The notes: generated by a model from the sequence alone, not told the origin. Positions 55,073-64,000 are shown, numbered from the stretch's first letter. The stretch is DNA of 64,000 bases from Colwellia hornerae (GCF_007954355.1 NZ_VOLR01000013.1:62001-126000); one strand, 5' to 3'. Numbers and translations: made by a program.

Positions 55073-55108
55073 GAACAAGATATTAAGTTAAACACTTGTA
55101 TCTTGTTC
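55073..55108. other. 10-bp inverted repeat between glmM and tpiA
   Basis: GAACAAGATA and TATCTTGTTC are separated by 16 bases. No T-run follows. It may be a weak hairpin or an operator-like dyad before tpiA. Confidence 0.45.
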
Positions 55109-55150
55109 GCAGGTTAGTTAATATCTCGCCGCTTTAATTAGGAAAGATAA

Positions 55151-55921
55151 ATGAAAAGACAAGCAATAGTTGCTGCAAACTGGAAAATGAATGGAAGTTT
55201 GTCGCTGATAAAAGAAATGATTTCAGCATTAAATAGTGTCAAGCTAGCTGAAAATGTCGACGTTGTCGTTTGCCCGCCTGCTCCTTTTCTATCAGCATTT
55301 GCAGTTTGTGCCCAAAGTGAAAGTTTACAAGCAAACATCCATTTGGGTGCTCAAAATGTAAGTGAGCATAAAAGTGGAGCATACACTGGTGAAATATCAA
55401 CAGATATGCTCAATGAAGTTTCGGTAAATTATGTTATTGTAGGGCATTCTGAACGTAGAAGCGTTTACAAAGAAACAAGCACACAAGTTGCTCATAAAGT
55501 TAAAGCAACATTGAATGCCGGTTTAACACCTATATTATGTATTGGTGAAAGTGAAGATGAACGAACTGCTGAACAAACTGAGACAGTACTCGCTTCACAA
55601 TTACAGCCAGTAATTGATGAGATAGGTATAGATAAATTTATTGATGTTGTTATTGCCTACGAGCCTGTTTGGGCTATTGGTACCGGTAAAACAGCATCAC
55701 CTGAAATGGCACAAGCAACACACTTATTTATTCGTCAATTTTTAGCTAATGCTAATCAAATTGTCGCGGATAAAGTGCCATTATTATACGGTGGCAGCGT
55801 AAATGCTGCGAACTGTGAAGAATTATTTGCACAAACTGATATTGACGGTGGTCTTATCGGTGGTGCTAGTTTAAAAGTCGACGAATTCAAAATAATTTGC
55901 TCGTCAGCCAAAGGATCTTAA
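55151..55921 (+). CDS. tpiA: triosephosphate isomerase
   Basis: A 256-residue glycolytic enzyme. The start VAANWKMNGS has the catalytic Lys; the catalytic His is in IVGHSERRSVY, the Glu in IAYEPVWAIGTGK, and the phosphate loop is LYGGSVNAAN. It lies between glmM and secG, one base before secG, an arrangement common in marine gammaproteobacteria though absent in E. coli. GGAAAG precedes the ATG. Confidence 0.98.
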   Translation: MKRQAIVAANWKMNGSLSLIKEMISALNSVKLAENVDVVVCPPAPFLSAFAVCAQSESLQANIHLGAQNVSEHKSGAYTGEISTDMLNEVSVNYVIVGHSERRSVYKETSTQVAHKVKATLNAGLTPILCIGESEDERTAEQTETVLASQLQPVIDEIGIDKFIDVVIAYEPVWAIGTGKTASPEMAQATHLFIRQFLANANQIVADKVPLLYGGSVNAANCEELFAQTDIDGGLIGGASLKVDEFKIICSSAKGS

Positions 55922-55922
55922 A

Positions 55923-56321
55923 ATGTTGTATCAAACGTTAATTATCGCTTATTTAATTGTTTCAATTTGTTTAATTGGTTTAGTTCTAATCCAACAAGGT
56001 AAAGGCGCAGATATGGGCGCATCTTTTGGCGCTGGCTCTTCAGCAACAATATTTGGTTCAAGTGGCTCAGGTAACTTTTTAACGAAAGCGACTACATGGT
56101 TAGCTATTGCGTTCTTCGTTATCAGCTTAGTGTTAGGTAACTTAACAGCAAACAGAATTAAATCTACCGATGAGTGGAACAACTTAAACACTCCTGTAGA
56201 GCAAACTATACCAGGCGATGCATCAATCCCTAGTGAGAGTATAGAGCCAGGTCAGTCATCAGAGAATAGCGATATTCCTGCTGCGACTAAAAAAGCGAGT
56301 GATAACGACATTCCAAAGTAA
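55923..56321 (+). CDS. secG: preprotein translocase subunit SecG
   Basis: A 132-residue subunit of the SecYEG channel. Two membrane helices (about 3-22 and 54-74) surround the typical loop QQGKGADMGASFGAG and GSSGSGNFL. The C-terminal tail of about 50 residues is Ser-, Asp- and Pro-rich and longer than in E. coli. It starts one base after the tpiA stop and lies 12 bases before tRNA-Leu, the same secG-leuU order as in E. coli. Confidence 0.95.
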   Translation: MLYQTLIIAYLIVSICLIGLVLIQQGKGADMGASFGAGSSATIFGSSGSGNFLTKATTWLAIAFFVISLVLGNLTANRIKSTDEWNNLNTPVEQTIPGDASIPSESIEPGQSSENSDIPAATKKASDNDIPK

Positions 56322-56333
56322 AGTTTTAAAAAT

Positions 56334-56418
56334 GCAGATGTGGCGGAATTGGTAGACGCGCCACCTTGAGGGGGTGGTGACTTAGGTCGTGAGAGTTCGA
56401 GTCTCTCCATCTGCACCA
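56334..56418 (+). tRNA. leuU: tRNA-Leu (anticodon GAG)
   Basis: An 85-nt type II tRNA. The acceptor stem GCAGATG pairs with CATCTGC (56408-56414), followed by A and the encoded CCA. The anticodon stem is CCACC/GGTGG with loop TTGAGGG, so the anticodon is GAG. A long variable arm and GTTCGAGTC T-loop are present. It matches the secG-leuU order of E. coli. Confidence 0.96.
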
Positions 56419-56429
56419 ATACTATAAAT

Positions 56430-56458
56430 AAGGCTTACAGCGATGTAGGCCTTTTTTA
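56430..56458 (+). terminator. terminator after tRNA-Leu
   Basis: AAGGCTTAC and GTAGGCCTT (one mismatch) pair around AGCGAT and are followed by TTTT, 12 bases after the tRNA. Confidence 0.82.
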
Positions 56459-57055
56459 ATTTTTTATAATTAATTTAATTCGTCCCACCTCCGTCCCATA
56501 ATACAGTGTTCAAAATTCGTGCAATTTAAGCATCAAAATACCGCACTTAAGCGGTTTACCCCATGAGATTATCATTTAGATATTTAATTCTGCAGCTTGT
56601 GTTCTTACCCACTCAATATGATCCTTAAGGTATATTTTTGTGGACTCGGCATCTGTGTGAGCAGCTCGCTCTTGAGGGTCATATTAAACATACATTTATT
56701 TTTTGTGTGTTATTTACTGATACCGATTAAATCATCACTACGCTTAGTTAAGTGATGATTTGTAATCCTTTGTAAATTACTATCTGCGGGTGCAGTTATA
56801 GCTTGAGTCTCTGGAACACTGCCAATAATATGAGAGGGGCTTATTATTTTTTGTTTAATATTATATTTATCCTTATGACGTAAATTAGGTACTATAGCCT
56901 AGCTAAGCTAGGCTATAGGCATACCAAAACTTTAACTTTTAGCCTCCAACGGTCATAACTGCTTGGATATAATATGCTAATTTAGAGTTTACACTTTTTA
57001 TCAATTTTAGTTTTATGGTATTTCTGTAATTAATAAAAAATTCTTTTCTCATTAT
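56459..57055. other. accessory intergenic region behind tRNA-Leu
   Basis: About 600 bases that hold the integrase remnant and a doubled motif CGTCCCACCTCCGTCCCA at 56482. Further right lies the dyad TATAGCCTAGC with GCTAGGCTATA around 56894-56918, which could be a small terminator or site. No other gene is visible, and no second copy of the tRNA 3' end was found in the window. Confidence 0.45.
56576..56683 (-). pseudogene. C-terminal remnant of a tyrosine recombinase (phage/island integrase)
   Basis: On the minus strand, from a stop at 56684-56686 to a stop at 56576-56578, the frame reads 35 residues including ERAAHTDAESTKIYLKDHIE. The phrase AHTDAESTKIYL looks like the end of a tyrosine recombinase with its nucleophilic Tyr and normal C-terminus. 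No start or body of the gene is present. It points toward the tRNA-Leu 3' end 158 bases away, the classic place for an island integrase. I infer a decayed or excised element. Confidence 0.6.
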
Positions 57056-57067
57056 TTGGAAGACGAT

Positions 57068-57853
57068 ATGAAAATATTATTGTTGTTTACTTTGCTTTTA
57101 GCGAGTCAGTTTTCTTTTGCTTCAAATGATTTATCATTCTGTTACCAATTAGAAGCAAGTCCACCTCATATATACAACAATAATTCGAACCCAGACACAG
57201 TGAGTGGCATTATTATAGACTTGCTTAAAGCAACGAGCTTAGAAGCAGGGATTAATATTAAATTATACCCAACACCCTGGAAGCGTTGTATATTTGATGT
57301 TCGAAATGGTTATGCAGATGGTGCTGTAGGAGCAATATGGCACAAAGAACGCGAAGAATGGGGACATTTCCCAAAGACTGAAGATGGAATTGTGGATAAA
57401 GAACTCAGTCTTTGGACAGTTAACTATCTTATATTTACTAATAGAGATAACCCGTTAACTTGGGATGGGCTGACAATCAGTGGTGTTACTACAGGTCTTT
57501 CTGCCCCGTTAGGGTACTTAGCATATGATAAGTTAAAAAAAGAAAAAATATTGTCTCCATATGGTTATGAGCCAAGTACAGGCTTTAAATTAGTCGCAAA
57601 AAATCGTTTAAATGGTTACATTATCAATGAATTGGTAGGAAATATTATTCTCAAAAAATTACAGTTAAACAATCTAGTTATACCTTTGAAAATCCCTTAC
57701 ATGGTTGAAGATTTACATCTAGTCTTATCAAAAAGTATTACTCATAAACAATCACAACTTATATGGCAGTCTCTGGCTAAAGTAAGAAAAAGGGATGAAG
57801 TTATGCTGAGATATAAATATGCAGTTGACTTGCAATCTGAACCAGTAAACTAA
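57068..57853 (+). CDS. periplasmic solute-binding protein, family 3-like
   Basis: The ATG at 57068 follows GGAAG; a TTG at 57056 is less likely. The 261-residue protein has a signal peptide (MKILLLFTLLLASQFSFA) and the general pattern of amino-acid-type extracytoplasmic binding proteins: SGIIIDLLKATSLEAGI near 40, then NGYADGAVGAIWHKER. No permease or ATPase lies nearby. Single binding proteins of this kind are frequent in marine gammaproteobacteria and may serve signalling; a link to the CACHE-bearing kinase on the opposite strand is possible but not shown. The ligand is unknown. Confidence 0.78.
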   Translation: MKILLLFTLLLASQFSFASNDLSFCYQLEASPPHIYNNNSNPDTVSGIIIDLLKATSLEAGINIKLYPTPWKRCIFDVRNGYADGAVGAIWHKEREEWGHFPKTEDGIVDKELSLWTVNYLIFTNRDNPLTWDGLTISGVTTGLSAPLGYLAYDKLKKEKILSPYGYEPSTGFKLVAKNRLNGYIINELVGNIILKKLQLNNLVIPLKIPYMVEDLHLVLSKSITHKQSQLIWQSLAKVRKRDEVMLRYKYAVDLQSEPVN

Positions 57854-58303
57854 ATAAACAAGCCTTGAGAACAACCACTATTTTGAAAGCGTTTTATTGA
57901 TAGCGTGACTTTTATATGTTGCTATGCCATCAAAAGTGAATGTGCATAATTTTATTTAAAAAAAACTTAAAAATACAGTTTATATAAAAACCACTTCCAG
58001 TTAGGTGATTTTGCACAAATAGAAGTTTAATACAGTAAGCCTAAGTTGTATTGTATTCCCCGCGTTTTCTTTGTTGGTATAACTTTCACTACGGCAGGTT
58101 TAACAATTAGATTTGCTTTATTATCTAGTCATATAGATAAGCGTAGATAAGCGCACTGTTTACATACGTTATTTTACATTATTTATCTCTCGTTAATTAA
58201 AGTAGTTAACCTTTAAGCCATCACCCCATATAGCAATTATTAAATATAGGCGCATTATTTGGCAGACTGAAACCGTTGTGAAACTTTTTAATATTGATAA
58301 TAA
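57854..58303. other. intergenic region between convergent genes
   Basis: 450 AT-rich bases with no supported gene. A short doubling (AGATAAGCG) occurs near 58134-58152. No clear terminator for either neighbour is seen. Confidence 0.4.
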
Positions 58304-61300
58304 CTAGATTTCATTGTCAGTTTTAGACTGTATTTTAGACACTTCAACGACCTTAGTTTCGTTAAGCTTTAACATCTTACTCACCCTCGAACGTAAGTCT
58401 TTTGCCCGATACGGTTTATACAATAGATTAACGTCATAAGTCGTTTTATACTGTAAATATTCATCTTCTTTGTGGTAGCCGCTGGTAAACAATATCGGTA
58501 TGTTAGGGTAAAGTTCTTGCGTGCTATTTGCTAATTGATAGCCATTCATTATCGGCATTATTATGTCAGTAAACATCAAGTCTACTTGATGCGTTTCCAA
58601 AAATATAAGCGCTTCTCCAGCGCTGCTTACCGTCTCAATCTTATAGCCGTCGACTTCAAGAATACTTTTTGCTAGCACTCTTAATGCTTTTTCATCGTCA
58701 ACAACCAAAATGATTTTTGGCTGAGCAGATAAATCTACCGCTGAAGGATTGTTAACAGACGTGCTGTTAATTACAGTTATGTCCTTTGGGAAATAGATCG
58801 TAAATTGAGGCCCAGTATTCATTCCAGACTTAAACCCTATGGCACCACCTCCTTGAAACACCAAATTATTAAGCTGAGTTAATCCCCATTTTTTGTTTTG
58901 TTCATCTTTAGTGGTAAAAAAAGGTTCAAATACTGTTTTTATCATCTTTTCACTCATACCCTTGAGGCTATCAGCAATACTTACGCTGATGTAATCACCT
59001 TGCTTTACGGACAAATGATTTGCTTGCTCACTGTTCAACGTTTCGTTAGCTGTGGTGATATTAAGTGAGCCACCATTGGGCATGGCATCTATTAAGTGAA
59101 TACAAAAAAATAATAAAAGTTCTTCAAAGGCATGAACATTAATTTTTGTCGGTCCTAAGTTATCAGTCAGATTGACATTTAATTCGATATTAGCCGTCAA
59201 TATTTTGCTGAGTATATTTCGAGTATCTTGGATGATTTGATTGATATCATATATTTCGTGTCCTAGCGGTTTATCTTGTGCTAAAGACAATAATTTACGG
59301 GTCAGCTTAGCCCATCGAAGTCCAGCGTGGTTAATTTCTAAGGCGTAGTCAATTATTTCTGTCGGGGCTCCTTCGTGCTCGACCAAAAGTTCACTGTATC
59401 CCAAAACAATACCGAGCATATTATTAAAGTCGTGAGCAATGGTACGAGTATACTCGTTTCGTACCGCTATCTTTTGTGATTGTTGTAATTGAACTGTTAG
59501 GTTTTTAATATCATCCAAATGAGTCCACGATCCAATAAATCTGCTTTGCCTCGGTGAAAGGGCAGGGATATCATTAATCCGGTGTTGCAGAGAAAAACGA
59601 CTACTCTCATCACCCATAGTGTGCGCTTTATCTCTAACCGACAGCAGATGACTATTTTCCCAATCCCAAGTATTACTGGTCAGCGGCGGCTGCTTATCTA
59701 TTTCAGTAAGATTGATTTTTACATTAGCTCGGTTCTTAGACCGTGGTAAGTAAATTTTAAAGATGGTGCCTAATCCTCGTTTAGAAGACACTGTGATGCT
59801 GCCGTTACACCTTTTGACAAAGCCAAATACCATGGATAGACCGAGACCAGTGCCTTTACTTTTATCTTTAGTCGTAAAAAATGGGTCAAAAATATTATTT
59901 ATATCCTCTTTATAGATACCTTTCCCGGAATCACTTATCACTATTTCTACATACTCACCGGCTTCAAGCTCACTATTATTGCCGACCCTATTATCATTAA
60001 GGGTTTTATTACTCGCTTCAAAGAGTAATGTGCCTCCTGTTGGCATAGCATCACGTGCGTTGAGTGAAAGGTTAACGATAGCATCTTGGAATTCATTTTT
60101 ATTCATATCCACTAGCCATATATCGTCGCTTATGTTTATTTCAAGAATGATGCTAGCAGTGACTGACTTTTGAATAAAATTTTTATATTCATTAAATATA
60201 TCAATAATGTTAATTTGGCTATGGGTCGATCCAGTCTCCCTTGAAAAATTTAGAAGTCGACGCGTTATTTCAGCAGCATGAAGGGCCGCGACCAGCGTAT
60301 CCTTGAGTTGTTTTTGAAAATGACTACCGGTCTCAACATTAAGTTCCATTAGATCAATATTACCAATAATGATAGCCAGCAAATTATTGAAGTCATGGGC
60401 AATACCACCAGATAACTCACCAATCGCTTCCAATTTTTGAGTTCGACGAAGTAATTCATCTGTTCGTTTAATCGATGTTATATCGGTGCTGATAGCGGTG
60501 TATTGAATTACTTTTCCACGGCTGTCAAAGTTTGGACCTAAAGTTGAAAACATCCAATATAGATCGCCATTTTTTGATTTATTACAGATTTCTCCTTGCC
60601 ACAAATTACCACTGGCAATGGTTTGCCAAATTTCAGTAAAGAATTCGGCAGGGTGATGGCTAGAGTTTGTTATTTTGTGGTTTTTACCGATTAATTCTGC
60701 ATTTGAGTATCCATAAATCTCTGAGAACTTATCATTTGCATAGGTGATTAAACCTGAAGTGTCTGTTGTACAGACTATTGCGTGAGAGTCTAAAATATAT
60801 TGTTGTTCTTCGAGTCTTTTAAAGGTTTGGTGTACATTTTCTTGCATTCGATTGATGGCAATGACCAGCGTACTTATTGCGCCTTTTCCTGTTGATTCTA
60901 CGCGTTTACCTATCGAAGAATGCCCCTTAGAAATGGCATCTGCCTGCACGGCTAAATGAGCGAGTTCTTGTCGGGCTAAAACAGTGAGCTTATTATTAAA
61001 GAAGACCACTGCGCGATAAGTTAAAAGCCCGGATAATAGTGCAATAACACTTCCAATAATAAACAAGATTCTTTTGACTGGCGCTGTGATGTAATGCAAT
61101 GGTGTTATAGTAATAAGCCGCCAATCTAAAGTCTTATTCTCTCCAAATTTGGCCATGTCAGCATAACCAAGCATAACCTTATCACCAGAGTGGTTAGTAT
61201 AATTAACATTACCTATTTCATCGCGCAATAATAGATTATTCAACCATTGTGGCTTTACTTGTAAACCAGCCAAACTATCTTGAAACTTTACCGCTGGATC

Positions 61301-61966
61301 ACTTGATAGAATTATTTTGGCATCGTTATCGACAATATAGGCATGCTTATTACTTATATTCCCTTGAGAGAAAAGCGCAATAACATTGGTAATATGTTCA
61401 AAGTTTACTTGTATCGCCAACAGACCTATTAACGGTAGGCTTTCTTTACGGGTGATCGGGATGATAAAAAGTACGCTAACACCGCTGTCTCCTGTCATCA
61501 CTTTTGATATATATACTTGTCCTTGTCTTGCTTTGCTTGCTGACACAAATAATGATTTTTGTATCGGGTATTTCGCCCAAATCAATGTACCTTTGTTATT
61601 TTTGATGCCTGAACTAGTGATGATTATTCCGGTTTTATCTATAACGTCTATATTATTAATCCATTGGCTTTGACGCATAACTCTAATGATATATTCATTA
61701 CTAGCAGTAAGGTCTTGGCTTTCAAATATATCCGCTTGCGAAATTACCTTAGCGTCAGAAATACGCTCACTAATAAAATTATTAATATTATTGGTGAGGA
61801 GCGCTGACTTAACATTGTTTTCATTTTTTATACTGTCAGTTAAGGATGCTGAAAACAGATTAAAACTGAACAAAAAGAATATGATCAGTGGGGTAACTAC
61901 AAATGCAATGGCAATCAATACCATAATGTTTTCACTAAATATTATTTTTTTGATTTTTTCGTTCAT
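58304..61966 (-). CDS. membrane hybrid kinase with two kinase modules, the second degenerate, and a receiver
   Basis: A 1220-residue protein. Residues 1-320 are a CACHE-like extracytoplasmic sensor between membrane helices at about 14-36 and 297-320. A PAS domain follows at about 390-500. Kinase module 1 has His524 (GIAHDFNNLLA), N box NLSLNARDAMPTGG, DSGKGI and GTGLGLSMV and looks active. Module 2 repeats the layout with His845 (TIAHDFNNMLG), but its ATPase reads CIHLIDAMPNGG, DSLKGM and KKWGLTQL, so the N-box Asn and key Gly residues are lost. The C-terminal receiver has its Asp in LMFTDIIMPIMNG. Module 1 may phosphorylate both. It lies 82 bases behind the Hpt-receiver gene on the same strand. 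Confidence 0.9.
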   Translation of the reverse strand: MNEKIKKIIFSENIMVLIAIAFVVTPLIIFFLFSFNLFSASLTDSIKNENNVKSALLTNNINNFISERISDAKVISQADIFESQDLTASNEYIIRVMRQSQWINNIDVIDKTGIIITSSGIKNNKGTLIWAKYPIQKSLFVSASKARQGQVYISKVMTGDSGVSVLFIIPITRKESLPLIGLLAIQVNFEHITNVIALFSQGNISNKHAYIVDNDAKIILSSDPAVKFQDSLAGLQVKPQWLNNLLLRDEIGNVNYTNHSGDKVMLGYADMAKFGENKTLDWRLITITPLHYITAPVKRILFIIGSVIALLSGLLTYRAVVFFNNKLTVLARQELAHLAVQADAISKGHSSIGKRVESTGKGAISTLVIAINRMQENVHQTFKRLEEQQYILDSHAIVCTTDTSGLITYANDKFSEIYGYSNAELIGKNHKITNSSHHPAEFFTEIWQTIASGNLWQGEICNKSKNGDLYWMFSTLGPNFDSRGKVIQYTAISTDITSIKRTDELLRRTQKLEAIGELSGGIAHDFNNLLAIIIGNIDLMELNVETGSHFQKQLKDTLVAALHAAEITRRLLNFSRETGSTHSQINIIDIFNEYKNFIQKSVTASIILEINISDDIWLVDMNKNEFQDAIVNLSLNARDAMPTGGTLLFEASNKTLNDNRVGNNSELEAGEYVEIVISDSGKGIYKEDINNIFDPFFTTKDKSKGTGLGLSMVFGFVKRCNGSITVSSKRGLGTIFKIYLPRSKNRANVKINLTEIDKQPPLTSNTWDWENSHLLSVRDKAHTMGDESSRFSLQHRINDIPALSPRQSRFIGSWTHLDDIKNLTVQLQQSQKIAVRNEYTRTIAHDFNNMLGIVLGYSELLVEHEGAPTEIIDYALEINHAGLRWAKLTRKLLSLAQDKPLGHEIYDINQIIQDTRNILSKILTANIELNVNLTDNLGPTKINVHAFEELLLFFCIHLIDAMPNGGSLNITTANETLNSEQANHLSVKQGDYISVSIADSLKGMSEKMIKTVFEPFFTTKDEQNKKWGLTQLNNLVFQGGGAIGFKSGMNTGPQFTIYFPKDITVINSTSVNNPSAVDLSAQPKIILVVDDEKALRVLAKSILEVDGYKIETVSSAGEALIFLETHQVDLMFTDIIMPIMNGYQLANSTQELYPNIPILFTSGYHKEDEYLQYKTTYDVNLLYKPYRAKDLRSRVSKMLKLNETKVVEVSKIQSKTDNEI

Positions 61967-62048
61967 TGTATTTAAGGCCTATATACTTTACTCAGGTTCG
62001 ACATCACAATGCACTTAGGTTGCCAATATTAATATTTGTCGAAATATT

Positions 62049-62891
62049 TTAATTATGAGGGTAGTGCTCTGCTAAAATTCTTTTCAGATCTTCAAGCTTT
62101 ACGGGTTTTTTTATAAAACTATTCATACCCGCCTGGTAACAGAGAACATCATCACCAACCATTTCAGTTCCAGTAATAGCTATAATTTTAATAGCTTTAC
62201 TGTTACTCGATGCCTCTAGTTGACGGATAGATTGTGCCATTTGATAGCCATCCACTTTTGGCATGTAGCAGTCAGTTAAAATAAGTTTATATTGGTTCTC
62301 TTGCCATTTTTTTAAACCATTGTGACCATTATTGGCATGGTCACAACTGTAACCCAAACTATTTAACTGTTTTATAATGAGTTTTTGATTAGCTAAGTTA
62401 TCTTCGACAACAAGTATACTGGCTTTTTCGCTTAAGGTTGACCTAGGTACTTGCCCAATAGGCATAAACCATTTTTTCAGGTGACTACTCTTAATACTCT
62501 TGCTGTTATCAATACTTACTGAGCTGGGCTGACTATTAAACTCCTTCAGCTCGCTAATAAATAATAATACTTCTGCCGTGATGACTTTATTTAACCTAAT
62601 CAGGCGTTGAATTAATACTAGCTGGTCTTTAATTTCCATTTTTTCATTATGTTCAAGTTGCTGGCAATATGTCGCAGCCTTATTTTCACCTAACATTTTA
62701 AAACTTATTTTTACTTTATGAGAGGTTGATTTTACTGACTGTTGTAAAGATGATGTCACTGCCTTTTGAATATCATCAATATCTTTGTCTATTTCTTGAA
62801 CAAAACACTCCAGTACATCTATAATTACTTGGGTGTTTCTTGGGTATAAGCTCCTGATTATATTTGTATTTATGTAACTGTATTCAGGCAT
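62049..62891 (-). CDS. Hpt-receiver phosphorelay protein
   Basis: A 280-residue protein in which an N-terminal Hpt-like helical bundle (His58 in TSHKVKISFKMLG) is followed by a linker and a receiver with Asp207 (LILTDCYMPKVDG), VVEDN near 161 and KKPV near the end. The receiver resembles those at the end of EvgS/BarA-type kinases. No DNA-binding output is present, so it is a phosphate carrier. Its ATG overlaps the stop of the TPR gene by eight bases, and the hybrid kinase follows, so the three form one operon. Confidence 0.85.
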   Translation of the reverse strand: MPEYSYINTNIIRSLYPRNTQVIIDVLECFVQEIDKDIDDIQKAVTSSLQQSVKSTSHKVKISFKMLGENKAATYCQQLEHNEKMEIKDQLVLIQRLIRLNKVITAEVLLFISELKEFNSQPSSVSIDNSKSIKSSHLKKWFMPIGQVPRSTLSEKASILVVEDNLANQKLIIKQLNSLGYSCDHANNGHNGLKKWQENQYKLILTDCYMPKVDGYQMAQSIRQLEASSNSKAIKIIAITGTEMVGDDVLCYQAGMNSFIKKPVKLEDLKRILAEHYPHN

Positions 62892-64000
62892 TGTCGTCTA
62901 CTTCCTTTAGCTTTATTTGTAGCCATACTTTTTCCTTTAAAGGGCTATAGTTTGCTTTGTTACGCTGATCTGAACTCCAAAAATTGATGATGGTTTTATC
63001 GCAACTTTTTGCTAGTTCACAAATTTGTTTCCTATTCCTAGTTGTGGGCCAAGCATGGGACAATATTGTTAAAATTTTGAAAGATACCACGCCTAAATAA
63101 GGAGACAGCCTTAATGTAAATTCATAGCACTTTATCGCATTTTGCCAATCCTGTTGTTTTTCAAAGGCTAGGCCATCCTCAAAGGATTTTTGTACTTTGA
63201 TATTACGTTTTTTAATTTTTTTCTGAAAATTACTTGCCATAACAATCTGACTTTGCAGAACCAGTTTGTTCTGCGTGTCAGCGCAAAGAGTTTTGCATCG
63301 CTCGATTGCCTCATTTGACTCTTTAGAAAGATCTAGTTCAGCAAATAATTCAGCTTTAAAAAACGAGCTATAAAAGTCATCGTCATGAGGTTTCGATAAT
63401 GTACCTTTTAATAACGCTAGCGCTTGTGCTATATCACCCTCGAGTAACAAAAGTTTCACCATAATTAACTCAACGTGAATGTTTTCATTTGCTTCTTTTT
63501 CTAATAAAAGGAAAGTTTTTAATATTTCTTTTATATTACTTATTAATTGTCTGTTTTCTGCACTGTTCTTTTCGCTATAAGAGGCAATAATCCCCATAAC
63601 TCTTGCTGGGTTTAAGATAGTGCTATGATTCTCTCGGTACATACCTTTTGATAGCTCAGCATAATTAAGGTAATAATTTAATGAGCTTTTATAGTCATTA
63701 ACTGCGAAGCATAGATTGGCAATAATTAATACGCGGTCAGGATTAGTTGGTGATAAATCAGCAGCAAATTTGAAATATTTAATCGCTTTTGGGATATTAT
63801 TTTGAGTTAAACTTGACTGCCCTAAATAATGAAGCACATCAACATTTTTATTGTTTGTCTTAAGCAACTTTTCAAAAATGTCGCTTGCTGCCTTATACTC
63901 GCCAATAGCGTTAAGACTATTGGCAAGACCAACTTTACACCAAGTTGAATTATCGGTGCGTAAAAGTTCTCTATACAGTTTTTCTGCTTCTTTTCCTCTA
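62884..64000 (-). CDS. TPR-repeat protein, partial (N-terminus outside window)
   Basis: The minus-strand frame is open from the right edge to the stop at 62884-62886, 371 residues of an incomplete protein. It contains tetratricopeptide-like repeats, for example near 63830 (VDVLHYLGQSSLTQNNIPKA), then KYFKFAADLSPTNPDR, and again late in the chain (WQNAIKCYEFTLRLSPY). An apparent TTG start at 63867 is not the true one, since the frame and repeats run on upstream. Proteins with a receiver followed by TPRs are known beside Hpt-receiver genes; whether a receiver lies beyond the edge cannot be seen. The stop overlaps the next start. Confidence 0.8.
   Translation of the reverse strand, partial: RGKEAEKLYRELLRTDNSTWCKVGLANSLNAIGEYKAASDIFEKLLKTNNKNVDVLHYLGQSSLTQNNIPKAIKYFKFAADLSPTNPDRVLIIANLCFAVNDYKSSLNYYLNYAELSKGMYRENHSTILNPARVMGIIASYSEKNSAENRQLISNIKEILKTFLLLEKEANENIHVELIMVKLLLLEGDIAQALALLKGTLSKPHDDDFYSSFFKAELFAELDLSKESNEAIERCKTLCADTQNKLVLQSQIVMASNFQKKIKKRNIKVQKSFEDGLAFEKQQDWQNAIKCYEFTLRLSPYLGVVSFKILTILSHAWPTTRNRKQICELAKSCDKTIINFWSSDQRNKANYSPLKEKVWLQIKLKEVDDNA

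Noticed and set aside
56800-56815. GAGTCTCT near 56807 as a second attachment site for tRNA-Leu
   Set aside because: Only eight bases match the tRNA T-arm region; too short to support an att repeat.

Overview
The window reads as chromosomal DNA of a low-GC marine gammaproteobacterium, most likely Colwelliaceae (Colwellia or Thalassotalea type). This is an inference from AT-rich codon use, from protein resemblance recalled from memory, and from enterobacteria-like gene neighbourhoods (gyrA/ubiG/nrdAB; serC-aroA-cmk-rpsA-ihfB-lapAB-pyrF; rlmE-ftsH-folP-glmM-(tpiA)-secG-tRNA-Leu). No database search was run.

Region 1 (1-24.7 kb) is signal transduction. After a partial coiled-coil gene at the left edge comes a chemosensory operon: STAS, cheY, cheA, cheW, cheW, a soluble receptor, cheR, cheD, cheB, a second receptor, STAS and a receiver/PP2C/anti-sigma kinase-like protein. 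From memory this resembles Pseudomonas aeruginosa Che2 and Vibrio cholerae cluster III. The soluble receptor has a globin-like N-terminus without the expected proximal His, four near-identical PAS repeats, and a WEEF tail for CheR/CheB docking. The second receptor carries a DLTRQ motif and an acidic tail spaced almost as in CheZ. The operon holds three independent tandem amplifications, including five copies of the cheD 3' end placed before cheB. Downstream are a receiver-GGDEF protein, a receiver protein, two hybrid kinases and a receiver-GGDEF-Hpt protein, which suggests that chemosensory, partner-switching and c-di-GMP outputs are joined.

Region 2 (24.8-34 kb) holds the class Ia ribonucleotide reductase genes (yfaE, nrdB, nrdA on the minus strand, with a pair of NrdR-like boxes), a LysR regulator divergent from a DJ-1-like protein and a YqhD aldehyde reductase (with a perfect 13-bp-arm palindrome between them), and mupP and ubiG.

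Region 3 (34-56.4 kb) holds a secreted subtilase, an Mpo1-like membrane protein, gyrA and a long housekeeping block covering serine and aromatic synthesis, translation, LPS control, pyrimidine, folate, cell-wall and glycolysis genes, and SecG. It ends in tRNA-Leu(GAG).

Region 4 (56.4-64 kb) is accessory. A C-terminal scrap of a tyrosine recombinase lies next to the tRNA, followed by a lone periplasmic binding protein. A minus-strand group follows: a partial TPR protein, an Hpt-receiver protein, and a hybrid kinase with two kinase modules, the second of which has lost key ATP-binding residues.
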